DNA of 20,885 nucleotides from Gammaproteobacteria bacterium (GTDB taxonomy: Bacteria; Pseudomonadota; Gammaproteobacteria; Pseudomonadales; Cellvibrionaceae), in contig JAGKWO010000062.1 of NCBI GenBank assembly GCA_021151835.1, forward strand, positions 1 through 20,885. The letters run 5' to 3'. Under the pieces are notes generated by a model. That model ran no database searches and was not told the origin of the DNA. It worked only from the letters and a program-made list of their open reading frames with translations. Shown one piece after another: positions 5,959 through 13,836 of this stretch; the first letter of the stretch is position 1, and each line of letters opens with the position of its first letter. A program made the translations under genes and the position numbers.

Positions 5959-8484
5959 TTACCGAATCTCTATTAATTTAACGCCTCGAATTTCTTCAGC
6001 AGAAGTAGCTACAATTAACTCAAAGCTGCCGGGCTCCAATATCCATTCCTTTTTTGCTGGATCATAAAAGGAAAAATCTTTCGGGTTAATTTCAAAAGTT
6101 ATCTTTTCCTCAGCATTTCGCTTTAAGAAGACTTTCCCGAAAGCCTTCAGCTCTTTGTAGGGACGAAATACTGAACTTTTGACATCCCTGACATACACCT
6201 GAATCACCTCCGCCCCATCCATGCCACCTATATTTTTCAACACCACAGAAAGTGAAATTTTTTCCTTTGCCGAATATATTTCCTTATTAGTTTTAATATC
6301 ACCAACAGAGAATTTTGTATATGACAACCCAAAACCAAATGGAAATCTGGGTTTATCAGGTGCGGAATCCCAATATCTATATCCCAGAAAAATTCCCTCT
6401 GCATAATTCACTCGAAAATCCTTATCAGTATCAAAATAATAGGGGTATGACGGGTTTTGCTCGATAACTTTCTCAAAACTTATGGGCAATTTCCCTGAGG
6501 GATTTATTTCACCAAAAATGATCTCAGCGGCTGCCTTGTTTCCCTCCTGACCGGGATACCAAGCCATTAGCAAGCCTTGAACTTGATCAATCCATCCGCT
6601 CATATCCACATTACTGCCAGCATTCAAAATCACAACAACGTTCTTATTAACAGCAGAGACAGCTTTAATGAGCTGGTCCTGTTTGTAGGGCAGCTCAAAT
6701 GTCCTATCAAATGCCTCTCCCTCTGTTGCCGGAGAAAACCCAACTGCCATCAATACCAGGTCCGCTTTCCTGGCCAATTCGACAGCATTGCCGATCATCT
6801 GCCCAGGATCAACAGCCAGCGTTACATGTTTAATACCTTGGTAGATAACCGCACCAGCGCCATCATTGTAGTATTCTGTAACAACCTTATATTCTTGCAT
6901 CGCATTCAAAAAAACTTCTGTTTTACCGGGGGTTGGCCCCTGGTTTCGCCACAGGTTAACCACCTCTACGTCATCGAGGAAAATTCTATATCCATCATCG
7001 CCTTTACCAGCAAGGCTGTAATAGCCAGATTTCTTAGGGGTAAAATAGCTGGTAAAGCGAACAGAAAATTGCGTTTTTGGAACGCCAGGATTATTCCACA
7101 AATCACCATCTTCCAATTTTAAATGATCATAATAGCGCGAATATATTTTCTCGCCCCGTAACATTTTTCCTTTAAAAAACTCAGCGTATACACCAGGTCT
7201 TTTTTCGCCGCCATCATAGGTATAGAAAGGAAACTCATCCCATATTCCAGCTGGAAAAGGAGCTCCCACGAACACCCCTGGCTCATAACTCACTTTTGCT
7301 GCAGCAGATATAGATGCCTTAACAGCATCTACAAAAGATAACGGGTAGGCAGGGGTTGTGTAAGAACTACCGCCACCGCCAGATACCAAAGGATCTCCAT
7401 TGGGACCAATGACTGCAATATGTTTAACGGTTGCTTCTTTAACAGGGAGGACACCGGAATTTTTCAGCAGTACCATACCACCGCGCGCGGTTTCCAATGC
7501 AGTAGATCTGACAAACGCCTTATCGAGAGTAAATCCCTTACTCAAATTTGACTCTCTAAAATATCCGAATCGATCATAGGTACTCAGTATTCTGTAAATT
7601 TTTTCATCAATCGTCTTTTCGGTAACCAAACCCTTCTCTATCGCGGGTAATAGGTTTTCCTTGTTCATGAATGCACCAGCTGGCATTTCCAAATCCAATC
7701 CACCATTCGCAGCGGCGACTCCATCATAGGTTGACGCCCAATCCGATATAGTAAAACCCGAAAAGCCCCACAACTGCTTCAGAACATTGTTGTTAAGCAA
7801 TGAGTTCTGGGACATATGAATACCATTGACAGGGTTGTAACCAGTCATAACAGATGCGACATTCGCGTCCTGCACCACAGTTTTAAACGCCGGAAAATAG
7901 ATTTCATGCAGCGTTCTTTCATCCACATCTGATGAGACATTATTCCGATCATATTCCTGGTTATTCGCGGCAAAATGTTTAATGCTGCCCATAACACCTT
8001 CAGATTGAAGCCCCTTGATGTACTGATTAGCCATGGCGCCAGCCAGGTATGGATCTTCTCCCATGTATTCGAAGTTGCGCCCGGTGATTGGGAGGCGATG
8101 AATATTGACGCCAGGCCCCAACACCATGTGTATGTTTTTTTCTCTGGCCTCCAAACCCAGAGCCCTACCCGTGTTGTAGGCCAATTTTTTATCCCATGAC
8201 GCAGCTAAGCTAATGCTGGCAGGATAGGCCGTAGAAGGGCCAAAATTCCTAATTCCGACTGGACCGTCTGCGATACGAATCAAGGGTATGCCTAACCGCT
8301 CAACGGGCCTGATGTTGAAGTTTTGATAGCCCCCAATAAAATCAATCTTTTCTTCAATCGTCATTGATGAAATTATTTTTTTGATGTGTTTATCGCCTAA
8401 CGAACGAAGTTTTTCCTCCGCAAACACATTAGAAAAAACCAACATTAAGCATGCAATAAGTAAAGCCGATCTGGACAATTTCAT
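5959..8484 (-). CDS. Exported GH3 beta-glucosidase with PA14 insert
   Basis: The 841-residue protein has a signal peptide (about 1-22, cut after VFA). The GH3 N-terminal TIM-like barrel (about 40-310) has the substrate-binding KHFAANNQE (169-177) and the nucleophile D248 in TISDW. The GH3 C-terminal domain starts near 330, is interrupted by a PA14 domain (about 428-555, with GVYAEFFKG and KGDDGYRIFLDD), and resumes to about 715. The likely acid/base is E590 in TEGEAFDR. A fibronectin-III-like domain (about 740-840) closes the protein. This order is standard for PA14-containing beta-glucosidases of about 800-850 residues. It would release glucose from cello- or other beta-gluco-oligosaccharides, in the periplasm or outside. 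It follows the GH5 gene, separated by a terminator, and precedes the PEP-CTERM gene by 46 bp. Exact linkage specificity cannot be read from sequence. Confidence 0.95.
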   Translation of the reverse strand: MKLSRSALLIACLMLVFSNVFAEEKLRSLGDKHIKKIISSMTIEEKIDFIGGYQNFNIRPVERLGIPLIRIADGPVGIRNFGPSTAYPASISLAASWDKKLAYNTGRALGLEAREKNIHMVLGPGVNIHRLPITGRNFEYMGEDPYLAGAMANQYIKGLQSEGVMGSIKHFAANNQEYDRNNVSSDVDERTLHEIYFPAFKTVVQDANVASVMTGYNPVNGIHMSQNSLLNNNVLKQLWGFSGFTISDWASTYDGVAAANGGLDLEMPAGAFMNKENLLPAIEKGLVTEKTIDEKIYRILSTYDRFGYFRESNLSKGFTLDKAFVRSTALETARGGMVLLKNSGVLPVKEATVKHIAVIGPNGDPLVSGGGGSSYTTPAYPLSFVDAVKASISAAAKVSYEPGVFVGAPFPAGIWDEFPFYTYDGGEKRPGVYAEFFKGKMLRGEKIYSRYYDHLKLEDGDLWNNPGVPKTQFSVRFTSYFTPKKSGYYSLAGKGDDGYRIFLDDVEVVNLWRNQGPTPGKTEVFLNAMQEYKVVTEYYNDGAGAVIYQGIKHVTLAVDPGQMIGNAVELARKADLVLMAVGFSPATEGEAFDRTFELPYKQDQLIKAVSAVNKNVVVILNAGSNVDMSGWIDQVQGLLMAWYPGQEGNKAAAEIIFGEINPSGKLPISFEKVIEQNPSYPYYFDTDKDFRVNYAEGIFLGYRYWDSAPDKPRFPFGFGLSYTKFSVGDIKTNKEIYSAKEKISLSVVLKNIGGMDGAEVIQVYVRDVKSSVFRPYKELKAFGKVFLKRNAEEKITFEINPKDFSFYDPAKKEWILEPGSFELIVATSAEEIRGVKLIEIR

Positions 8485-8504
8485 TCTATGATTCTATCTC
8501 TAGT

Positions 8505-8532
8505 TATAAAACACCGCCCCGACAGGGGCGGT
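8505..8532 (-). terminator. Rho-independent terminator after the GH5 endoglucanase gene
   Basis: ACCGCCCC (8513-8520) and GGGGCGGT (8525-8532) form a perfect 8-bp GC-rich stem with a 4-nt loop. On the minus strand it is followed by GTTTTAT (8512-8506). It lies 39 bp past the GH5 stop codon and only 28 bp before the GH3 start, so GH3 needs read-through or a promoter overlapping this short spacer. Confidence 0.8.
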
Positions 8533-8571
8533 CAAAGACTAAAAGAAAAGCTTGTAAATGCAGTGAATTAT

Positions 8572-11500
8572 TTAATTAATGCTGGTAATACGGAACCAGT
8601 TGATGTTCCAACCACCGGACTTTATTGCTATACCGAAGCCCTGATTACCTGCTTTGAGATTTACGTTCACACTAATAGTGGTCCAGTTCTGCCATCCCCC
8701 CGTCCCGGGGACATTAACTGAAGCGTACTGCTGTGTGCCTCCATTTTTCTCGAATACAAACGAACCTCCGCCATTCAGACTGGCAATACGGAATTCAACT
8801 TTGTACATACCGTCTTTGGGTATATCCACACGGTTAGCCGCATTTCCGTAAGAAATCCAATCTCCTGCGTCAGTCCACCCTACGTTTTGGCCGCCGCCGA
8901 TGTCTTGAGTGTTTTCGGTTTGTACGCCCTGCATGACCTCCCAATTTTCGGCCTGAACAAGCTTGCTGAATGCAGGAGAAGAACTGACAGAACTGGATGA
9001 TTGATTAGAATTGGACGTTGATGAACTGGAGACCGCAGCAGGTTTGATTTCGAACCAATTCAGATTGAAGCCGCCAGCTAAGACTTGCACTTTTATTAGC
9101 TGCTCACCTTCTAGCAGTTGTACCTGATGAGATACGGTAGTCCAATTCTGCCAGCCATTCGTTGCACTAATATCTACTGCTCCATATGACGCGCCTTGCT
9201 CAGACGTAAGTTGGAGAATTCCACCACCATTCATACTGGCCACACGATAGTTAACCAAGTAAGACCCGGAGACAGGGACGTTGATTTTGAAGGTAAGGAA
9301 ATCCCCCGCATCAGTCCAACCTGCATTGCGGCCTGCTCCGACATCGGTGGTATTTTCAAATTGAATCCCGGATTGATCACAGTGGTTTTCAGCTTCAATT
9401 TTTGCGGGTATGGCAACTGCATTACAGACCGGTTCAACAAGCCCGCCATTGATTTCACGAACCATATCGCGAACCACTTTGCCTGGACCGGTGAGCTGAT
9501 TGTCACTCCAGCCGCCTTGCGGACTTGCCCCTTCGTATAAATATGAAGAAGGCTCAGCTTTATGAGCGACAGCCCAGCCCGCATTAGGAATGCCATTTCG
9601 CACCATAAAATCTTTCCATGCATTTACTTCGGCAAGCTCAGCACTGGTCAATTGATCGATATATTGGTTATCGGGGCGAGGCGGCAAGAAACCCCATGAT
9701 GGTGGCCAAATGCCCCATTCGGTAACAAACAGCGGAGCCCCCATGTTCAACGCTTGCTGAGCTGTATCGCGCAAGGATTGACCATGAGCACCCACATAAA
9801 AATGAAGGGTGTAAGAAATGTTGCCACGGCCGGCAATAGGATCCCTCGCCGCCTCATCAACGCGCTGAGACCATACGCGAGTGCCCACAGTAATCAGGTT
9901 GTCGGGGTCTATTGCACGGATTGCATCTATAACCTCAGTAGCATAAGGCTTAATTACCGAGCTCCAATAATTGGCATTATCTGGAGCTTCCGGTTCGTTA
10001 TAGACTTCGTAAATTACGTTTGGATGAGTTCCGTAGGTTTTAGCCATTTCCTGAAAGAAGGAAATTGCCGCCGCTTTATTATCTTCTGCATGATGGGTAT
10101 GCCAGTCGATGATGACATACATATTGTTGGCAATAGCGGCGTCAACAACAGACTTGACGCGAGCTTTGTTAGCTTCAGGGTCTTGCAAAAATCCGCCAGG
10201 TTGCTCAACCCCCATCGCAGCACGCACAAGTTTCGCATTCCAGTCCTTTTTGACCCAACTAACGAGGTTAGCATTGTAATACTCACTGCCACCCCAGCCA
10301 GTATTACTCCAGAAAAGACTCACACCGGCAAACTTGGCAGGAGTATCGCCCATCAATATTTTATTGCCTTGAACCCTGAGGGGCTTGACCAACCCGGGAA
10401 CTTGCGACGCTGCGCTTGAGGAGGTGCTGGTTGTTGGGGCACTTGATGAAGAACTGGCAGGCGGGAGATCTTGCGATATCTCAATCCAATTGATATTGAA
10501 CCCACCATTGACAACATCTAGCTTAATGTCTTGTACACCAGCACTGAGTGCGACAGTTTGCTGGAGTGTAGTCCAAACTTGCCAATCGCCAGTCTGCGGG
10601 ACGTTAACTGCATTTGCGGTCCCCAAGGCGAAAGCGCCGCCACCCTGTTTGCTAGCTACACGATAAGAAATTTTAAAATTTCCCGCACTCGGCACATTTA
10701 TTTTATATGTCATGCTGTCATTTGCATCCAGCCATCCGACATTGGTGCCTCCCCCTGCATCAAGAGTCGGTTCTGTTTGCACTCCCGACATAGAGCAGAA
10801 ATTCTCAGCTTCGAGTTTTGCTGGAATGATGACAGCAGCACATTCTTTCGGAGGGAGATTCGACAAGGAAGGCCAATTTCTGATGATATCTTTAGCATTA
10901 GCTCCAGACGCGGTGAGTTGGCCACTAGTCCAACCACCATTACCGCTAGCACCACCGGTGAGAGCAGACGCACCTTCGGCCTTGTCATTAATTGCCCAGT
11001 TAGCATTACTGATGTTATTGGCTTTCATGAAATCAACCCAGGCGGCCGTTTCATTGTAGTCAACTGAACCATTTCCTGAAGGCTCAACTGAGCCCCATTC
11101 GGTTACAAATAGTGGCAACCCCTTGCTCAAAGCGTAGGACGCCTTATCCCGCAACCATTGGCGATGTCCATTTGCATAAAAATGGAGCGTATACGCAATA
11201 TTATTAAATGAGCTTAAGGGATCATTCGCTGCGGCATCTACGTCTTGTGACCAGTTTGGGGTTCCCACAATAATCAGGTTATCTGGGTCGACCGCCCTAA
11301 TCGCTTTGATGACTTCAGTAGCGTAAGGCTTTATCACCCCACTCCATGAGATATTCAATGGCTCATTGTAGATCTCATAGATTACGTGATTCTTATTACC
11401 GTAGGTTTGCGCCATCTCCCGGAAGAAATCAATCGCATCCTGACGGTAGTTCTCTGCGCGATGGGTATGCCAATCGATAATTACATACATGTCCTGAGCA

Positions 11501-11865
11501 ATTGCAGCATCAACAACGGTTTTAACTTTATTCTTATTGCCGACTTTGTCTTGCAGATAGCCGCCCGCCTCTTCTACACCCATGGCAGCTCGAACTAACT
11601 TTGCATTCCAATCAGATTTAAGCCAGTTAACGGTGCCAGCTGTGTAATATTTTTCGCCACCCCAACCATTGTTACTCCAAAATAAACTATTGCCGGACAC
11701 GCTTCCTGGCTGACCATCAAACAGGAGCTTATTGCCCTGAGTGGAGATGGCTGGCACGTCTGCTAAGGCAAAACTCGATATGTGGGCCATGAGCGCAGTG
11801 GCGGCAATCGCCTTTAACATCCCGCCAGGTCGCCAATTTTTCAACGATAAATTGATACTATTCAT
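8572..11865 (-). CDS. Secreted bi-catalytic GH5 endoglucanase, GH5-CBM6-GH5-CBM6-CBM6
   Basis: The 1097-residue protein has a long signal peptide (about 1-36, cut after FALA). GH5 #1 spans about 38-335, with acid/base E168 in IYNEP and nucleophile E256 in FVTEWG; CBM6 #1 is about 345-465. After a Ser linker, GH5 #2 spans about 492-808, with E624 in VYNEP and E716 in FVTEWG; CBM6 #2 is about 815-940. A second Ser linker leads to CBM6 #3 (about 966-1097). The motif set (TLHFYA, LRD, PLFVTEWG) fits subfamily GH5_2, mostly endo-beta-1,4-glucanases. Tandem CBM6 modules on GH5 enzymes are known in Cellvibrio (for example C. mixtus Cel5A), and two catalytic copies arose by internal duplication. GH5 #2 has a Pro-rich insertion just after its nucleophile (about 719-745) that copy 1 lacks. 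CAGGT lies about 9 nt before the ATG. Expected role: cleavage of cellulose or mixed-linked glucan outside the cell. Confidence 0.95.
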   Translation of the reverse strand: MNSINLSLKNWRPGGMLKAIAATALMAHISSFALADVPAISTQGNKLLFDGQPGSVSGNSLFWSNNGWGGEKYYTAGTVNWLKSDWNAKLVRAAMGVEEAGGYLQDKVGNKNKVKTVVDAAIAQDMYVIIDWHTHRAENYRQDAIDFFREMAQTYGNKNHVIYEIYNEPLNISWSGVIKPYATEVIKAIRAVDPDNLIIVGTPNWSQDVDAAANDPLSSFNNIAYTLHFYANGHRQWLRDKASYALSKGLPLFVTEWGSVEPSGNGSVDYNETAAWVDFMKANNISNANWAINDKAEGASALTGGASGNGGWTSGQLTASGANAKDIIRNWPSLSNLPPKECAAVIIPAKLEAENFCSMSGVQTEPTLDAGGGTNVGWLDANDSMTYKINVPSAGNFKISYRVASKQGGGAFALGTANAVNVPQTGDWQVWTTLQQTVALSAGVQDIKLDVVNGGFNINWIEISQDLPPASSSSSAPTTSTSSSAASQVPGLVKPLRVQGNKILMGDTPAKFAGVSLFWSNTGWGGSEYYNANLVSWVKKDWNAKLVRAAMGVEQPGGFLQDPEANKARVKSVVDAAIANNMYVIIDWHTHHAEDNKAAAISFFQEMAKTYGTHPNVIYEVYNEPEAPDNANYWSSVIKPYATEVIDAIRAIDPDNLITVGTRVWSQRVDEAARDPIAGRGNISYTLHFYVGAHGQSLRDTAQQALNMGAPLFVTEWGIWPPSWGFLPPRPDNQYIDQLTSAELAEVNAWKDFMVRNGIPNAGWAVAHKAEPSSYLYEGASPQGGWSDNQLTGPGKVVRDMVREINGGLVEPVCNAVAIPAKIEAENHCDQSGIQFENTTDVGAGRNAGWTDAGDFLTFKINVPVSGSYLVNYRVASMNGGGILQLTSEQGASYGAVDISATNGWQNWTTVSHQVQLLEGEQLIKVQVLAGGFNLNWFEIKPAAVSSSSTSNSNQSSSSVSSSPAFSKLVQAENWEVMQGVQTENTQDIGGGQNVGWTDAGDWISYGNAANRVDIPKDGMYKVEFRIASLNGGGSFVFEKNGGTQQYASVNVPGTGGWQNWTTISVNVNLKAGNQGFGIAIKSGGWNINWFRITSIN

Positions 11866-12198
11866 GATGATTTACCTGAGATTTTTATCATTAGATAAGG
11901 TAACGGTGCCTGCCTAGCCAACCTGTCGGGCCTCTGGCAGAGGTACTAAGATGCAACAATGCGATAGCGTTAATCCACCCAGTTCCGGCAGTAAAACCGA
12001 CAAATGTAAAAGGTGGCAGTGGGGGCAACTATAAAAAATGCGTAGGCAGGTGGGATTTTTTGCCACTTTCACCGATCGCAATAAGTGGGAACTTTAGGTA
12101 GGAAAATTGTGATTTAGTTATACATGTAGCACTTGACACTAGATCCGCAAGGCAACGGATTCATCTCGATAACCATATTAATAAGAGAACCAACCATC
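11866..12198. other. Spacer between the divergent GH5 gene and the small ORF, with regulatory-looking dyads
   Basis: No gene is visible. Besides the 26-bp dyad listed separately, CCTCTG-G-CAGAGG (11931-11943) is a perfect 6-bp inverted repeat in the GH5 leader, about 70 nt upstream of its start. I searched for sigma70 boxes on both strands and found none I would trust. GEMM-type c-di-GMP riboswitch core motifs were not seen. Confidence 0.4.
12063..12088. promoter_or_regulatory. 26-bp imperfect dyad, candidate operator upstream of the GH5 gene
   Basis: Outer arms CCACTT (12063-12068) and AAGTGG (12083-12088) share the same centre (12075.5) as an inner palindrome CGATCG (12073-12078). In all, 9 of 13 base pairs are symmetric. 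No T-run follows on either strand, so it is not a terminator. It lies about 200 bp upstream of the GH5 start and 110 bp upstream of the small ORF, where a regulator controlling either gene could bind. Confidence 0.4.
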
Positions 12199-12459
12199 AT
12201 GAAAAGCCAAAAGCAATTTCCGGTCCACATGACACAGGGCAAGCTCGCCAACCATCCATTAATTATTAGAAAGCTCTCTATCCTATGGGGCTCCTGCGAA
12301 ATAGGGACCTATTTTAAGGAGCTTTTCACGACGGACCGCGAGCATAGGAATGGCTTTGACCCTGATGTATTCTCAGAACTTGCGCGCATATACGACGAGC
12401 ACAACAAGCAATTTCCCGTTTCGACCTCGCAAACATGGGGTGTTACATCGCAACGCTAG
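12199..12459 (+). CDS. Small hypothetical protein (86 aa)
   Basis: A short soluble protein with no signal peptide, membrane helix or known catalytic motif. The central part, about residues 19-73, looks like a compact helical domain, with motifs LSILWGSCE, DREHRNGFDPDVFSELA and EHNKQFP. From memory, small proteobacterial proteins with a WGT-x-E and R-x-GFP-x-EV pattern look similar, but I cannot name a family. I chose the ATG at 12199 because AAGAGA lies 10 nt upstream; an earlier in-frame ATG at 12133 lacks such a site and adds unlikely sequence. The gene diverges from the GH5 gene and shares its upstream region. The last 13 residues (from VSTSQ) look less constrained and could reflect a recent change at the 3' end. 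Confidence 0.55.
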   Translation: MKSQKQFPVHMTQGKLANHPLIIRKLSILWGSCEIGTYFKELFTTDREHRNGFDPDVFSELARIYDEHNKQFPVSTSQTWGVTSQR

Positions 12460-12557
12460 AACCCGATTCATGCTAGCAAGGGCATTCAAGGCGCCCGCTC
12501 AAACTATTGGAGAAACAGGGCTACCTGATGTTTAACTTACCCAAGGATGCGTACCAA

Positions 12558-12592
12558 CCCACACTAACACGTACCCGATAACACGGTGTGGG
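12558..12592. repeat. Inverted repeat upstream of the 360-aa exported protein gene
   Basis: CCCACAC (12558-12564) and GTGTGGG (12586-12592) are perfect 7-bp arms with a 21-nt spacer. Within and beside the spacer the heptamer TAACACG occurs twice. The element lies about 50 bp before the ATG at 12642. No T-tract follows, so a regulatory site is more likely than a terminator, though it could end the preceding small gene's transcript weakly. Confidence 0.3.
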
Positions 12593-12641
12593 CACCAAAA
12601 TAAAATAGGTATGACCTTATAAAATAAACGGGTTAAACAAT

Positions 12642-13724
12642 ATGAAAAAGATCCTTTTGGTAATTCTGCTTTCTGGAGGCGCACTGGCTGATGACGATTA
12701 TGTCGACAAGAAAGCATTCGTTAATGATCAGTTATATACGATCAGCGTCTACAAGTGGAAACATGTTAAAAAATCTGCCTACGAAGATCGCATTAGCGGC
12801 TTTTACCTAGCCAGAAACTATTCAATGTTTGGATCGCCTAACCAGGGAGAAACAGTCAGCGGGCTGGCACAGCGTGAATGCTTTTCCCTTCTCGATGAAA
12901 CTGCAATTGACCTGAGCATAAACGACGCCAACCTCGAGAGTGTGAAATCCTGCGAAGGGCAGCCTATTGTTGCAACAGAGCGGGAAAACCCCGTTGGGTC
13001 AGGCATAGGATTAATCTCTCCGAATATTGCAACCATGATCCCCCTAATAGGCATCATATATGCTGGCGAGCCGGATGCGGCATTAGCACGCTATCGAAAA
13101 CTGAACGACGCAGGTGTAAGGTTTGCGGAAGACGGTACAGCTCCCTTTGTTGTCACTGCTTTTGCAATGACTGCCAATTTGGAAATTTTTGAAGATACAC
13201 AGGAAAAAATGGCGTTCTTGGTAAACGCCGCTGCCACTCATGACCAGAATCAAATGGCATTGCAGAGAACCTATCATATTGCGAGAAAACTTTACCTCGA
13301 AAACCCAACCGGTGCCGAAGTTCGTACACTGTACAAGAGCCTGCTTGACAACTATTACAACAGCGTTCCTCAACCTAATCAGGTCCAGGGATTCTCTCCT
13401 GAGAAAACCGGGGCACTTCTGATTGCCCTGCTCTTCGGGAAAGCCGACATTGATCGTTCGATTGATATCATTTCCATCCTACAAAAAGATGATTTGAACC
13501 TGCATCTAACCATTGCTGGACTGGTGGGATTCCTAAATGGCGGAAATACCCTGGCTCAGCAGATCGAAGCTCGCTCTCCTCAATTCGTTAAGTTCATCGA
13601 ACAATGGAAGTCTGCAAACACAAGTAACAAAGCAATCCAGGCTGCGGAATATGCAGTTGTCAATTATACAAATGGAAAGTTATCTAAAGACGGCCTCCTA
13701 TGGAAATTACCTAACATTCAATAA
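12642..13724 (+). CDS. Exported protein of unknown function (360 aa), possibly ADP-ribosylglycohydrolase-like
   Basis: A short signal peptide (about 1-16, MKKILLVILLSGGALA) points to the periplasm or outside. The remainder is mostly helical with no transmembrane segment. Three Cys-containing segments are seen near residues 80-104. Residues about 122-305 faintly recall ADP-ribosylglycohydrolases: a SPNIATMIPLIGIIYAGEPDAA-like helix pair (split at 126-147), a later TGALLIALLFGKADIDRSID helix, and IAGLVGFLNGGNTL where that family has its GDTDT-IAGA segment. The metal-binding Asp residues expected there are not clearly present, so even if the fold is right, activity is doubtful. The start ATG has only a weak GGG upstream. 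It is convergent with purL. Treat the function as unknown. Confidence 0.8.
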   Translation: MKKILLVILLSGGALADDDYVDKKAFVNDQLYTISVYKWKHVKKSAYEDRISGFYLARNYSMFGSPNQGETVSGLAQRECFSLLDETAIDLSINDANLESVKSCEGQPIVATERENPVGSGIGLISPNIATMIPLIGIIYAGEPDAALARYRKLNDAGVRFAEDGTAPFVVTAFAMTANLEIFEDTQEKMAFLVNAAATHDQNQMALQRTYHIARKLYLENPTGAEVRTLYKSLLDNYYNSVPQPNQVQGFSPEKTGALLIALLFGKADIDRSIDIISILQKDDLNLHLTIAGLVGFLNGGNTLAQQIEARSPQFVKFIEQWKSANTSNKAIQAAEYAVVNYTNGKLSKDGLLWKLPNIQ

Positions 13725-13780
13725 TTCGCACGCCCGTCCCGGTGCCAAGGCACATCCGTCCTTCTGCAAACCTGCGTAAT

Positions 13781-13816
13781 AAAAGCAAATCGGGAGGCTA
13801 ATGCCTCCCAATTTGC
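13781..13816 (-). terminator. Strong rho-independent terminator after purL
   Basis: GCAAAT-C-GGGAGGC (13785-13798) and GCCTCCC-A-ATTTGC (13803-13816) form a 13-bp stem with one mismatch and a TAAT loop. On the minus strand it is followed by TTTTATT, giving a good intrinsic terminator 21 bp beyond the purL stop. It also lies downstream of the convergent gene ending at 13724; that strand lacks a clear T-run but could use the stem too. Confidence 0.85.
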
Positions 13817-13836
13817 TGTGTAACATTTTGTAGGTC

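Noticed and set aside
8449..8484. Lipobox-like LIAC at residues 9-12 of the GH3 protein
   Set aside because: The hydrophobic stretch before it is too short for a lipoprotein signal; cleavage after VFA fits a normal signal peptide.
9196..11598. Several plus-strand frames of 70-221 codons across the GH5 gene
   Set aside because: They are shadows of the duplicated GH5/CBM6 coding sequence on the minus strand.
12350..12535. Plus-strand frame of 61 codons overlapping the small ORF in another frame
   Set aside because: No ribosome site; composition is not protein-like, and the overlapping frame at 12199-12459 is better supported.
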